A DNA stretch of 64,000 bases from Marixanthomonas sp963974425 (GCF_963974425.1 NZ_CAXBCK010000009.1:1-64000), one strand, 5' to 3'. Counted from the first letter of the stretch, positions 19,359 through 30,007 are shown. Made by a program: numbers and translations. Notes: generated by a model not told the origin, from the letters alone.

Positions 19359-20702
19359 ATGCTTCTCCATAATGCCCGAATATTGGTTATTGACGACGAT
19401 GAGGATGTGCTCATTGCGCTTCGGCTTTTGCTAAAGTCGAAGGTGAAAGAGGTGGTTACCAATAAAAACCCAAATACGATTCAAAGTCTGATGGAGAAAC
19501 ATCAATTTGATGTGGTAATCTTGGATATGAATTTTAACGGCTTGGTAAACACAGGTAACGAAGGAATATTCTGGCTTAACAAAATAAAAAAACAAAAGCC
19601 AGAGGTCGATGTTATTCTAATCACAGCTTACGGCGATATAGATTTGGCCATACGGTCTTTAAAAGAAGGAGCTTCCGATTTTCTTGTTAAACCGTGGCAG
19701 AACGAAAAAATAATGGAAGCCATTCGGGAGCGGGTTGAAAAACAGCAAAAAAAGCAACTTAAAAAACTATACTTAGATACTGAAACTAAGATAATAGGCG
19801 AAAGCGAACCCATGCAAGATGTGTTCGTAAAGCTTAAAAAAGTGGCCCCAACCGATGCCAATATTCTTATTTTAGGTGAAAACGGCACTGGAAAAGACCT
19901 TATTGCCAGAGCGATTCACGATAACTCCCTTCGGAAAAACAAACCTTTTGTAAAAGTAGATGTAGGTTCTTTAACCGATACGCTTTTTGAAAGTGAATTA
20001 TTCGGCTATAAAAAAGGTGCGTTTACAGATGCGCGGGAAGATCGTAAAGGTCGTTTTGAAACTGCAAATGGTGGCACCCTTTTTCTTGATGAAATAGGAA
20101 ACATAACCCTTCGACAACAGGCACGTTTACTTACTATTTTGCAGAACAGACGGGTAACGCCTCTAGGGTCTAATCAATCTATCCCTATTGATATTCGGCT
20201 AATCTGCGCGACCAATGTGTCAATTAGCGATTTGGCCGATGAACAGCGTTTCAGAAAAGATTTAATATATCGTATCAACACCGTAGATATCACCATTCCA
20301 CCATTACGGGAACGGGGTTCAGATGTCACACTATTAGCGCATTATTTTGTTGATTTTTATGCTGAAAAGTACGGCAAAGGGACTTTTAATTTGTCTTCCA
20401 GTTTTATTCAAAAACTGAAAAAACATCACTTTAGCGGAAATGTTCGTGAGTTACAATATGCCTTAGAACGTGCCATTATTATGGCAGAACAAAATACACT
20501 AGAAGCCGAAGATTTAACCTTTTCGGCCATCGAATTACCGCAGGTACAAGTTGCTCAAAAAGAAACCAATCTAGATGCTGTTGAAAAGAACACCATCCTG
20601 TCCGTGATTGAAAAGAACAACGGGAACATCTCAAAATCTGCAAAAGAATTGGGTATAACACGTGCCGCATTGTACCGCAGACTCCATAAATATGACTTAT
20701 AA
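19359..20702 (+). CDS. sigma-54-dependent NtrC-family response regulator
   Basis: 447 residues from the ATG at 19359. A longer frame begins with GTG at 19248, but the extra 37 residues cover a palindrome and are not conserved-looking, whereas the receiver domain starts right after the chosen Met. Receiver: IDDDED, phospho-acceptor Asp about 56 in VVILDMNF, Lys in LVKPW. AAA+ domain: Walker A GENGTGKD, the sigma-54 contact loop GAFTDA, Walker B GGTLFLDEIG, and an Arg finger region. C-terminal Fis-type HTH: NISKSAKELGITRAALYRRL. It overlaps the kinase gene by 11 bases. Probable activator of the divergent exporter operon. Confidence 0.94.
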   Translation: MLLHNARILVIDDDEDVLIALRLLLKSKVKEVVTNKNPNTIQSLMEKHQFDVVILDMNFNGLVNTGNEGIFWLNKIKKQKPEVDVILITAYGDIDLAIRSLKEGASDFLVKPWQNEKIMEAIRERVEKQQKKQLKKLYLDTETKIIGESEPMQDVFVKLKKVAPTDANILILGENGTGKDLIARAIHDNSLRKNKPFVKVDVGSLTDTLFESELFGYKKGAFTDAREDRKGRFETANGGTLFLDEIGNITLRQQARLLTILQNRRVTPLGSNQSIPIDIRLICATNVSISDLADEQRFRKDLIYRINTVDITIPPLRERGSDVTLLAHYFVDFYAEKYGKGTFNLSSSFIQKLKKHHFSGNVRELQYALERAIIMAEQNTLEAEDLTFSAIELPQVQVAQKETNLDAVEKNTILSVIEKNNGNISKSAKELGITRAALYRRLHKYDL

Positions 20703-22035
20703 AAGCTACGTATTCTCGCTTACGCTTCGGGTAGTGGGGTTACTCATATCCTTAACACTACTTGCTTTTGGGATTGCTTGGATAAACACGTATGCGATAA
20801 TAGGAGGTTCCATTTTTTCACTAATTGTAATATATAACTTCTATCGGTTTGTGATAAAACGGTTTGTTGAAATGGACGATTTTTTTGAATCGGTAAAATA
20901 CCGTGATTTCTCAAGATGGTTTGTCGAAACGAAAGGTCCTCAAGACATTCGCGAACTGCACAAAGGCTTTAACCTTGTAAACAAAACCATCAAAGCAATC
21001 GATAGCGAACGACAGGCGCAGTTTGTCTATCTTCAAAAAATATTGGAGATGGTAAACATAGGCATTATCGCTTATAATGTAGAAAGTGGCGACGTACTTT
21101 GGGCAAACGATTCCTTTTTAAAGACGCTGGATTTCCCTTCCTTTAAAAATATAAGTTTTGTTGAAAAAAGGAGACCAAATATTTACGATGAGTTGTTTGA
21201 AACGTACCATTCCAATACCGCTTCGGTTACTTTGGAGATGAGACAGGAAACGCTAAAAGTCCTTATTTCAGATACGGTTTTTGAAATGGAAGAACATTCT
21301 TTTAAGCTTATTGTGCTTCAGAATATAGAAGAAACCTTGAATAGAAACGAAAGTGAAGCCTGGAAAAAGCTGTTAAGTGTAATGACGCACGAAATCATGA
21401 ACAGCATAGCACCGATCACTTCTTTGGCGGAAACCCTTCAGAATAACATTCAGGACTCTATGGCACACCCTGAAACCGATAATTTGGAATTAGAAGATGT
21501 TAATGCCGGTCTCAATAGCATTAAAAAGCGAAGCGAGGGCTTGATGAAATTTGCTAAAACCTACAGAAGTCTCAATAAAGTTACCCACGTAAATAAAACT
21601 AAAATCAAAGCTTCCGATTTGTTCAGCAGCATAAGCGAATTAATGATACCTTCTTTTGAAGAAAAAGAAATTGAGCTTACGTTTAAGCTGAAAGACCCTA
21701 ATCTTGTTTTTGAAATCGACTCTTACCTAATTGAACAAGTACTTATCAATCTTATTTTAAATGCCATCGATGCTACCGAAATGGTTTCCAATCCGCAGAT
21801 TGTGGTTTCAGCAAATATAGGTCATAAAGGAACTGCCCAAATACGGGTTATGGACAACGGTGGTGGTATTCCAACTGAAATAATGGACAGTATTTTTATA
21901 CCATTTTTTAGTACCAAAAAAACCGGAAGTGGTATTGGCCTGAGTCTTTGCAAACAGATTATGTTATTACACGGTGGTAAAATACAATTACGTAGTTCTG
22001 AGAACAAAGGGACAGAAGTGAGTTTAGTGTTTTAA
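20692..22035 (+). CDS. membrane sensor histidine kinase (NtrY-like)
   Basis: 447 residues from the ATG at 20692, which overlaps the end of the regulator gene by 11 bases (translational coupling). A still longer frame from 20662 is less likely. Two membrane helices lie within residues 7-55, joined by a very short loop, so there is almost no periplasmic sensor. A cytoplasmic PAS-like region (about 115-220) precedes HisKA with His in VMTHEIMNSIAP and a HATPase domain with N box NLILNAIDAT, DNGGGIP, and GSGIGLSLCKQI. It pairs with the NtrC-type regulator before it and most likely controls the divergent exporter. Confidence 0.93.
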   Translation: MTYKSYVFSLTLRVVGLLISLTLLAFGIAWINTYAIIGGSIFSLIVIYNFYRFVIKRFVEMDDFFESVKYRDFSRWFVETKGPQDIRELHKGFNLVNKTIKAIDSERQAQFVYLQKILEMVNIGIIAYNVESGDVLWANDSFLKTLDFPSFKNISFVEKRRPNIYDELFETYHSNTASVTLEMRQETLKVLISDTVFEMEEHSFKLIVLQNIEETLNRNESEAWKKLLSVMTHEIMNSIAPITSLAETLQNNIQDSMAHPETDNLELEDVNAGLNSIKKRSEGLMKFAKTYRSLNKVTHVNKTKIKASDLFSSISELMIPSFEEKEIELTFKLKDPNLVFEIDSYLIEQVLINLILNAIDATEMVSNPQIVVSANIGHKGTAQIRVMDNGGGIPTEIMDSIFIPFFSTKKTGSGIGLSLCKQIMLLHGGKIQLRSSENKGTEVSLVF

Positions 22036-22364
22036 TTTTTGGAATGTATTGATGTAACTTTCATAACAAATATTAAAACAGCAGTTCTACTTATCACCTA
22101 AATCCTTGTATATTAGTAGTTTACTCCTCTACCAATATAATTCCTTTTTTCAACACGATTCAAGCCGCTATTAATTGAGTTTAAGGTTAATATTTAAGTA
22201 TGTTGTCTTTTGGAAACTGTATCTCCCAAATGTTCCACTTTAGCCATCTTCAAAAATATTATATCTCATAATTATAAACTTTAACAAGAAACCCGATTAA
22301 TTACTAATAACGTATTATTTATAAAGGTTAATTTTATGCACTCTTTACGTTAATACATTAATAC
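22036..22364. other. intergenic region, nothing recognised
   Basis: 329 AT-rich bases between the histidine kinase gene and a membrane AraC regulator gene. I see no open frame, strong hairpin with T-run or TAnnTTTG box. Confidence 0.5.
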
Positions 22365-23546
22365 ATGTTTCCTATAATTGAATCCTACTTTTCTATTTTG
22401 ATGCTTTTTGGTGCTTCACAAGCACTTATGGGTATGTTTTTATTACTTAAAAGAAAACAAAAACCATTTTCAAACAATTTACTTGCACTACTTTTATTAG
22501 CATGGGGGTTTTCTTGTTATTGGTTCTTTGCTTTCATTGACGAAGGTCCTTTCTTTAGCGTTACCGTTACCACGTTTATCGGTCCTATGCTAGCCCTAAC
22601 TCTGTTTCCACCAGTATTTCTGTATGCTAAATATCTATTTTACGAATACAAAAGTTTTCAGAAAATTGATCACCTTCATTTTATACCTATATACCTTTAT
22701 ACAGGTTTCACCCTATACCTTTATTTTGATAGTAATTTTTCTATAAGCAATATGAGACAACATGAGTGGTACCACTTAAGAGAGGTTGTATGCTCATATT
22801 TGGCTACATTCTTGGGGCCATTCTATTTTATAAAAACTAACCAAATATTAAAGTTACGACAGCAGATGCTCAAAGAAGAGTATTCTGAAATTGAGAGTCG
22901 CAAATTGGAGGGTTTCCAAATTATCAATTACAGTTTTGCTTTAGTCTTTATAATTGGTGGCATCTCTACTATTGTTGAAAACACTTATATAAACCCTTAC
23001 ATTCTATATATGGCATACCACGCCGTACTTGCAGTAAGCATATTTTATATAACATTAATGATTTATAAATATCCTATAGTTTTTAATAGAGTAAAAAAAA
23101 CCTCTGAAGTCTTTAATAAAAGAGCTTCACAGGCTAAAAAAATAGATAAAAATTCCTTCTTACGTAATGTTCAAATTCTTGATGAAAATGATAGCACTAA
23201 AGAGGAACTTATTATAACTAAAATTGAAAAAGTGATGCGGGATCAAAAGCTTTATAAAAATCAAAATTTTAGTTTAAATAACCTTGCTGAAGCAATCTCT
23301 GAAAGCAGAAATGCTATTTCCCATGCACTCAATAATAGGTTAAATAAAACATTTTATAATTATATAAACGAACTACGTATTGAAGAGAGTAAACGCTTAC
23401 TCTCTGATAAAAGCCTACTACATTTCACTATTGAAGGAATAGCTACTGAATCGGGTTTTAAAACTATTTCTGTATTCTACAGGTTCTTTAAAGATGTTGA
23501 AAAAGTAACTCCAGCGGTATATCGCAAATCAGTAGTAAATAGCTAA
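22365..23546 (+). CDS. membrane-anchored AraC-family transcriptional regulator
   Basis: 393 residues. The first 230 residues form about seven hydrophobic helices (starting IIESYFSILMLFGASQALMG), with charged loops. A linker leads to a C-terminal AraC-type double HTH (about 295-388): NLNNLAEAISESRNAISHAL-like first helix pair, then IEGIATESGFKTISVFYRFFK and the ending VTPAVYRKS. This membrane-sensor plus HTH_18 layout is common in Bacteroidota. It lies 150 bases upstream of the large secreted-protein gene on the same strand and may control it, but there is no direct evidence. Confidence 0.9.
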   Translation: MFPIIESYFSILMLFGASQALMGMFLLLKRKQKPFSNNLLALLLLAWGFSCYWFFAFIDEGPFFSVTVTTFIGPMLALTLFPPVFLYAKYLFYEYKSFQKIDHLHFIPIYLYTGFTLYLYFDSNFSISNMRQHEWYHLREVVCSYLATFLGPFYFIKTNQILKLRQQMLKEEYSEIESRKLEGFQIINYSFALVFIIGGISTIVENTYINPYILYMAYHAVLAVSIFYITLMIYKYPIVFNRVKKTSEVFNKRASQAKKIDKNSFLRNVQILDENDSTKEELIITKIEKVMRDQKLYKNQNFSLNNLAEAISESRNAISHALNNRLNKTFYNYINELRIEESKRLLSDKSLLHFTIEGIATESGFKTISVFYRFFKDVEKVTPAVYRKSVVNS

Positions 23547-23698
23547 AAAACTAGCAAACAACTATGTATATTTTATATATATGTGTTTGGGACTAAAAGG
23601 AGTAATATAATTTGTATGATTGAAGTTAAACCAATTAGTTTGTTAGACATTTTTTGCATTCTTCCTGATTGCATTTAACCTTTTAAATAACTCAATTA

Positions 23699-26600
23699 AT
23701 GAAAAAATTTTACTTAATCTTTCTGCTCACTTTATTTACAACATTAGCTTGGGCACAAAACATAAGTAGTTCAAACAATCAAGGTCTTTTACAACCTTTT
23801 AATGATGATGTAGAATTACATGACGATTTTGAACGAGATAACCTAGAAGGATGGACTTCCTTAGATGTAGATGGATATAATACAGCTGGTTCCTTTCACG
23901 AGTTTCCAGGGAAAGGCGGACCCATGGGTTTTGTTGTTTACACTCCTACACAAACTAATCCACCGAATGAATTTGAAGAATTTATTCCACATTCAGGTGA
24001 AAAGTATTTCGCAAGTATTTCATCTTACGATGGCCCCGTGAACGATTGGCTTATATCTGACGAACTAGACATTCATCAAGGAGGAACCCTATCGTTCTAC
24101 GCCAGAAGTTCTTTCGACTTTAGTGGTAACGATGAGTTTAAAGTAGGATATTCTGCTACAGGTACTAGCACTGAAGACTTTATTCTTTTTAACAATGGCA
24201 ATACCACCTCAACCACATTAACATGGACAAAATATGAATATGAGATTCCTGCTGGTGCTAAACACTTAGCTATAAATTGTGTATCGCAAGCTAATATGTT
24301 TCTATTAGATGATATAGAGTTTACACCTAATGTTGACAATTTAGCACCAAATATTATAACCGATTTTTCAGTAGGTACTGATCTAACCAATGATATCCAA
24401 GCAATTTTCGACTGGAAAAACCCTACTATTGATTATGCAGGTAATGCACTTGGTAATATGACCGGGGTGAAGGTTTACAGAGGAACACATCCTATGAATC
24501 TTACTGAAATTGCCGATTTACCTTCCTCAGCAGGGCAAAATATGACATACACTGATATTCTACCCGAAGGAGAATCCTACATTCACAGGTTTGTTCCTTA
24601 TAATGATTCTGGTGACGGTAAAATATATGATACTCCAATAACATTTTTTGGATACGAAACCGTACCCGGTGCACCAACTAATATAATATTTACTCAAAAC
24701 GGAAGTTTGCAAAATGTGATTTCCTGGGATGAAGTAGATTACGGTGAATTAGGAGGCCCTTTAGAAAACCCTGTGGTAGGTTATACGATAACACGAAGCT
24801 TAGGGGATGACATCGAAACCTTGGCCGAAATGCACAGCAGTACTACATATACTGAAACAGAAATTCCTGAATTAAACTTATATACTTATACCATAACTGC
24901 CCAAACAAGTCCCGCTGATCTTGGAAAACCTGGAGTAGTGTCGGCGTACTCAGGTATGGAAGAAAATCAAGTTTCCATAACTACTGGCGATGAGGCATCT
25001 GATCAAGCTTTTGAACTTAGTAGAAATACTATTATTTCTCAAAGTATTTATAAACCTGAAGAAATTGGCAATAGTGGTCTTATTACTTCGCTCTCTTATT
25101 TTGGAAATTTGGGGGCTAGCACGACAACTCGTTATAAAATATACATGAGTGTTACAAATCGTGAAACATTTGGAACAAGTCTTTACAATGCAGTTTGGGA
25201 ATATTTTGGAGATCAAAAGCTTTTATTTGACGGAGAGGTTGAGTTTCTTGAAGGACGTAATGCCATAAACATTGAGCTAGATCAACCTTTTTATTATGAT
25301 GACAGCAATAATGAAAATATAATTATAACCATAGTAAAACCATTAATAGAAAATGTTCCTAGTGTAAATCCGAGGGAATTTTATAATACTCCGGTTGAAG
25401 ATATGCGTACTTATTATGCAAAAGGATATACTATTGACCTCAGTGAAGTTACAACTCAGCCAGGGTCTTGGACAACAGAGGAGGTGAATACCATTCCAAG
25501 TATTGTTATGGAAAAGAAAACAGATTATGGTAGTTTGGCAGGCGAAGTTACTATGGCTAGCGATGGTTCTCCTTTAGAAGATGTAACTGTAACCATTACT
25601 CCCGAAGGTTCTTCAACTTATCAAATTGAAACGACAACAACTAATCAATCGGGTGAATATACTATCCCGGCGCTTATCGCTGGAGATTATTTAGCCACTT
25701 TTAGTAAAGACTCCTATAATTCATTTGAAACAACCTTTACTATTGAAGCTAACGAACAGCTTACACTCGATGCCACTCTCGATAACTCTCTTCCTATATT
25801 AATTTCAGGAAATGTAATAGATTCTGATGGTAATGGAATAGAAGGGATAAACTTAAACTTAAATGGGTTTTCAAACTTTACTACTACCAGTGATGCTACT
25901 GGAAACTTTACCTTAGAAGCTTTTGCCGAAAAACAATACGATTTTCAAGCAATACATCCTTTATATGGAACTGAATCAATGTCCATTACAACTGAAGAAG
26001 GTAATTACAGCCTTGACCCTATTACTCTTGAAATAGCACCACACAAACCTAGTAATATTGTGGCTGTGAATAATAATGGCATTGGTGAAGTAGAATGGAA
26101 TATTCCAGTTGGTTATTATAATGAAACCATGTTAGGTTGGGGTACTTTTGACACTGCTGGAGACTCATGGAGTAATGGAGGCGAGACATTCATTGCTGGA
26201 ATTAGATTAGAACCTTCAGATTTACAAGCGCAAGTAACAGAAGATGCAGAACTCACTCACGTAAAAGCATATTTTGCGAGCAATGCTGAAGTTATTATAA
26301 AAGTTTTTGAAGGCGAAAATGGTGAAAACCTTATTCATTCGCAACCAGCCTCGATTCCAAACGAAGATTGGTATGTATTTGAGCTTACAAAATCTCTTCA
26401 AGTTGATGATACTAAAGAGTTATGGATAGGTATAGAATTTATAGCAGGAGAGTATGGCTCATACCCAATGGGACTTGATGATGGACCAAACGCACCAAAT
26501 AAAAAAGGAAGTATGTTATATGAAAATGGTGAATGGAGAGGCATGAGTCTTACCAATAAAAATTGGAACATATATGGTATATTAAATAATACGATGGAGG

Positions 26601-28060
26601 CCAATCCATCAGGATATAAAGTATACAGAAGTCCTGCAACAGTGGATAACTGGACAGAACTTACTACAGACCCTATAACAACGACCTCTTATAATGATGC
26701 TTCTTTAGAAAACGAAGATCCAGATATGTACAAATATGGAATTACTGCGCAATATCCTAATGAGCTAATTTCAGAAATGGGTATTTCAAATGAAATTCAA
26801 CATAATTTATTATTTGATTTTGCTATAGATATATATCCCGATTTTGGTACTGCGGACGGTGCCTATATTTCAATATGGAATGACAATAATTTTGCTGAAG
26901 CAATTGTTACTTCTTCATCTTCAGTTACGTTCTCAAACTTATTACGGGGAGACTATAACGTTAGAGTAGAAATGGACAATTATGAAATTGTAGAGCTCTC
27001 AGATGTTGTAGTTGAAGATAATAGCACTACTTCTATTGCATTGAACCTCCTTAAAGTTCAGCCTTCAAATTTAACCGCTACTCAGATTGAAAACTCTACA
27101 TCTGTAACTCTTGATTGGAATTTGAATGACACATACACCGATCAAGTTGAAAAATACGATGACTTTGAACGTGATAATATAGGAAATTACACATTAAAAG
27201 ATTTAGATGGTCTTGGTACTCATACTTATACTGATTTTAACTGGCCTAATGCTGGCACTCCCATGTCATTTATGGTTTTTAACCCGCATGCAACTACACC
27301 ATCAGTAACTATAGATGCTTTTTCAGGACGTAGATTTTTAAGTGCCTTGGCTGGTCCAGATGGTGCCAACAATGATTGGCTTATAATTCCTGCAGGAAAT
27401 GGTGAGTTCTCCTTTATGGCAGCATCATTAGTAGGTTCGGAGCCGGAAAGTATGCGAGTTTTATATTCTACTACAGGAACAGAAGTTTCAGATTTTACAG
27501 CTTTTGAAGGTGAAATAACCGTTCCAGGAAACTGGACCGAATATTCTTTTGATGCTCCTACTGAAACTAAATATGTAGCTATTAACTATGTAAGTAATGA
27601 TAGTTATTTTCTAAAAATAGATGATTTAACTTATGAAAAACCATATAGTCATGTTCTTTCTTATAATGTATACCTTGATGGAGAGTTAGTTTCAGAAAAT
27701 TTAACTGAAACAAGTTTTGTACTCCAAGATCTATCAAGTGAAACACACCTTGCAGAGGTTGAAGCAGTTTATGAAACTGGGCTTTCAGAAAAAACAGAAA
27801 TTGAACTAGGTCTATTGAATATTAGCGATAGCAATAAGAGTAAATTTAGTATTTACCCTAACCCTACAAATGGTAAGTTTTCATTAGAGCTTGAAAATAA
27901 CGCTACGGTTAGCATTTTAGATATGCGTGGTAGAGTTCTATATTCTGATGAGAAAAAAGCTGGAATCTCTAATATGGACCATAAGCTTTCCTCTGGAACG
28001 TATATTATTCAAGTACGAACTGCAGAAGGAACTGCTTCTAAAAAATTGATTTTCTTATAA
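23699..28060 (+). CDS. large secreted multidomain protein with type IX sorting tail
   Basis: 1453 residues with a signal peptide at 1-20 (ending TTLAWAQ). A choice-of-anchor-J/MAM-like domain at about 40-210 begins with DDFERDNLEGWTSLDVDGYN, and a second copy at about 1150-1330 begins with DDFERDNIGNYTLKDLDG. Between them are fibronectin-III-like segments and two carboxypeptidase-regulatory-like domains (around 620-705 and 706-780, with SGEYTIPALIAGDYLATF and ATGNFTLEAFAE). The C-terminal 75 residues are a type A Por sorting domain: FSIYPNPTNGKFSLE ... SSGTYIIQV ... KKLIFL. It should cross the outer membrane by the type IX system and stay on the surface or be released. No catalytic domain is visible, so an adhesin or matrix role is an inference. 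Confidence 0.9.
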   Translation: MKKFYLIFLLTLFTTLAWAQNISSSNNQGLLQPFNDDVELHDDFERDNLEGWTSLDVDGYNTAGSFHEFPGKGGPMGFVVYTPTQTNPPNEFEEFIPHSGEKYFASISSYDGPVNDWLISDELDIHQGGTLSFYARSSFDFSGNDEFKVGYSATGTSTEDFILFNNGNTTSTTLTWTKYEYEIPAGAKHLAINCVSQANMFLLDDIEFTPNVDNLAPNIITDFSVGTDLTNDIQAIFDWKNPTIDYAGNALGNMTGVKVYRGTHPMNLTEIADLPSSAGQNMTYTDILPEGESYIHRFVPYNDSGDGKIYDTPITFFGYETVPGAPTNIIFTQNGSLQNVISWDEVDYGELGGPLENPVVGYTITRSLGDDIETLAEMHSSTTYTETEIPELNLYTYTITAQTSPADLGKPGVVSAYSGMEENQVSITTGDEASDQAFELSRNTIISQSIYKPEEIGNSGLITSLSYFGNLGASTTTRYKIYMSVTNRETFGTSLYNAVWEYFGDQKLLFDGEVEFLEGRNAINIELDQPFYYDDSNNENIIITIVKPLIENVPSVNPREFYNTPVEDMRTYYAKGYTIDLSEVTTQPGSWTTEEVNTIPSIVMEKKTDYGSLAGEVTMASDGSPLEDVTVTITPEGSSTYQIETTTTNQSGEYTIPALIAGDYLATFSKDSYNSFETTFTIEANEQLTLDATLDNSLPILISGNVIDSDGNGIEGINLNLNGFSNFTTTSDATGNFTLEAFAEKQYDFQAIHPLYGTESMSITTEEGNYSLDPITLEIAPHKPSNIVAVNNNGIGEVEWNIPVGYYNETMLGWGTFDTAGDSWSNGGETFIAGIRLEPSDLQAQVTEDAELTHVKAYFASNAEVIIKVFEGENGENLIHSQPASIPNEDWYVFELTKSLQVDDTKELWIGIEFIAGEYGSYPMGLDDGPNAPNKKGSMLYENGEWRGMSLTNKNWNIYGILNNTMEANPSGYKVYRSPATVDNWTELTTDPITTTSYNDASLENEDPDMYKYGITAQYPNELISEMGISNEIQHNLLFDFAIDIYPDFGTADGAYISIWNDNNFAEAIVTSSSSVTFSNLLRGDYNVRVEMDNYEIVELSDVVVEDNSTTSIALNLLKVQPSNLTATQIENSTSVTLDWNLNDTYTDQVEKYDDFERDNIGNYTLKDLDGLGTHTYTDFNWPNAGTPMSFMVFNPHATTPSVTIDAFSGRRFLSALAGPDGANNDWLIIPAGNGEFSFMAASLVGSEPESMRVLYSTTGTEVSDFTAFEGEITVPGNWTEYSFDAPTETKYVAINYVSNDSYFLKIDDLTYEKPYSHVLSYNVYLDGELVSENLTETSFVLQDLSSETHLAEVEAVYETGLSEKTEIELGLLNISDSNKSKFSIYPNPTNGKFSLELENNATVSILDMRGRVLYSDEKKAGISNMDHKLSSGTYIIQVRTAEGTASKKLIFL

Positions 28061-28083
28061 TTTAGTGTTCTTTGTTTAATTGT

Positions 28084-28114
28084 AAAAAAAGAGGGTCTAG
28101 ACCCTCTTTTTTTT
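28084..28114. terminator. bidirectional intrinsic terminator
   Basis: AAAAAAAGAGGGTCTAGACC... forms a nearly perfect hairpin (GAGGGTC/GACCCTC) flanked by A-run and T-run, between the convergent secreted-protein gene and LytTR gene. Confidence 0.9.
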
Positions 28115-28135
28115 ATTATAAATAATAAGTTATTA

Positions 28136-28810
28136 TTAAAACAGCTTACTTTTAATCACCTCAAAATAACTATCACTAACAGGTATTTTCACATCCTTAA
28201 TCAATAGTTTTCTACCCTTTAAGCCTGAAACTTTTTGTCCATTTACAATGTAGGACCTATGTACTCTTAAAAAGACTTTAGGTAGGGTAACCATAAGTTT
28301 ACTAAGAGACTGATTTGCTATTAATTTCTTTCCGTTTTCCAAGTAATAGTGTACATATTCACTATCACTTTCTATGTATAAAATATCTGTTGGAAGTATT
28401 TTATGAAGGTCATACCCCGATTTTATGATGATATTTTCATTAACATCCATTTCCTTGGTAGGATATTTTTCTACTGCAATCAAAAATCGATTAAAGGTTA
28501 TGGGTTTTAGCAAATAATCCAAGGCATTCAGTTCAAATCCTTTGAGAGCATATTCGGAATAAGCAGTTGTGAAAATGGTTTTAGTTTCAAGTTTAGTAAT
28601 TAGTTCGGCAAAATCTGTCCCTTTAATTTCAGGCATTTGTATATCCAAAAATAAGAGGTCTATCGTATTTTTTTTTATAAAAGATAATGCTTCTATCGGG
28701 TTTTCAAAAGAACCTTTAAATTCCAAAAAAGGAACTTTTTCTACATAGGTTTGCAATAGCGTTCTTGCTAGTTCTTCATCGTCTATTATAATACATTTAA
28801 TTGTATTCAA
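28136..28810 (-). CDS. LytTR-family response regulator
   Basis: 224 residues. The receiver domain has IIDDEE, the phospho-acceptor Asp about 56 in LLFLDIQMP and Lys in LLKPI. The C-terminal LytTR DNA-binding domain contains ILYIESDSEYVHYYLENGKK and VFLRVHRSYIVNG, the family hallmarks. Its start overlaps the kinase gene by 4 bases (ATGA), so the two are translated together. Such pairs act as small local regulators; the EF-hand/YHYH genes that follow in the opposite direction are possible targets but unproven. Confidence 0.94.
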   Translation of the reverse strand: MNTIKCIIIDDEELARTLLQTYVEKVPFLEFKGSFENPIEALSFIKKNTIDLLFLDIQMPEIKGTDFAELITKLETKTIFTTAYSEYALKGFELNALDYLLKPITFNRFLIAVEKYPTKEMDVNENIIIKSGYDLHKILPTDILYIESDSEYVHYYLENGKKLIANQSLSKLMVTLPKVFLRVHRSYIVNGQKVSGLKGRKLLIKDVKIPVSDSYFEVIKSKLF

Positions 28811-29817
28811 TGTATGTTTACTTTTAAATTAACTCTAAAGGTATTCGTTTTTTCGATAAGCAACTGGTGTTTTTCTGGGTAGAGTAAATCCAATCTCTTT
28901 TGTACATTTTGTAGCCCAATGCCTCCTTGATCATCTTTTATAATAGTTTCGGAAGGCAAACTATTTTCTATAAAAAAGGTAATAGTATTTTCTTCTGCTT
29001 TAAGGGAAATATTTACAAAACTATCTCCTCTTTTTTCAATCCCACTATGCTTAAACGCATTTTCAATAAAAGGAACAAAAAGCATAGGTGCAACCATAAT
29101 AGTGTTATTTTGGACATCATCAGTAAAGATAATATTGAACTTTTTACTACTTTTAAGCTTAAATAAATTAATAAAATTAGTAATGTATTCTAGTTCTTTT
29201 CGCAAAGGAACTTCTGGCCTTTCACAATCATATAATACATAACGTAACATTTCAGATAGTGTACTAATACCTTCTTGTGTTTTTTCAGAATTTGTAACTG
29301 ATAATGCATAGATATTATTCAATGCATTAAATAGAAAATGTGGATTAATTTGCATTTTCAGGAATTTCAACTCAGTTGCCATTAATTCTGCTTTTGCAAA
29401 AGCAATACCCTTCTCTTTTTCCTGAGCGTATATAAATGTTTCTAAAAGCACTGCTGTTGCACAGGAAATAGTTAATACCAATAAATTAACAAAAAATCGT
29501 GATGGTATATTATAAGGCGGTCTTGCCATTTCTCCCACAGGAGGTCGCTCTATAGGATGTGGCCCAAATTCTGCAGAAATATATGCACTTAATAATAGTA
29601 TTGGAGCAATGAAAACAATAAAATAAACATACTTTTTTTTGAATAAAAATTGTGGTACTGCATAATAAATCAATCCTAAAAGGAGCAATACCTGAAGTAA
29701 AAAAGCCAATACATTTGCTTTAATAAATATCAATTCACCTCCCGTAGAAAACCAAAGCACACACCATATTCCTAACCAGGTAAAGACTTGATATATGTAT
29801 CTCTTAAATAAATTCAT
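28807..29817 (-). CDS. LytS/YpdA-type sensor histidine kinase
   Basis: 336 residues with four hydrophobic helices in the first 130 residues (helix 1 at about 10-27). A short coiled region follows, then the His_kinase domain with MQINPHFLFNALNNIYAL carrying the phospho-acceptor His, and a HATPase-like domain with PFIENAFKHS and GGIGLQNVQKRL. It encodes the partner of the LytTR regulator with a 4-base overlap. The loop between helices 2-3 contains a Pro-rich stretch. No ligand-binding domain is evident. Confidence 0.93.
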   Translation of the reverse strand: MNLFKRYIYQVFTWLGIWCVLWFSTGGELIFIKANVLAFLLQVLLLLGLIYYAVPQFLFKKKYVYFIVFIAPILLLSAYISAEFGPHPIERPPVGEMARPPYNIPSRFFVNLLVLTISCATAVLLETFIYAQEKEKGIAFAKAELMATELKFLKMQINPHFLFNALNNIYALSVTNSEKTQEGISTLSEMLRYVLYDCERPEVPLRKELEYITNFINLFKLKSSKKFNIIFTDDVQNNTIMVAPMLFVPFIENAFKHSGIEKRGDSFVNISLKAEENTITFFIENSLPSETIIKDDQGGIGLQNVQKRLDLLYPEKHQLLIEKTNTFRVNLKVNIH

Positions 29818-30007
29818 ACTGCAAATAAAGTAAATTAAATTTCAACAAACCTTCAAAATGAGGTGTTTTGAATAGGTGATTAAAACTGTTTACAGTACGA
29901 GAAAAGCCATTCACTTAAAATTAGAGCCCATTGGTTGAAAGCTCACTTTCTGTATTTAACTATTGTTCATCTTTGGAGTCATAGAAGTGTAACATAAAAC
30001 AAAATAT

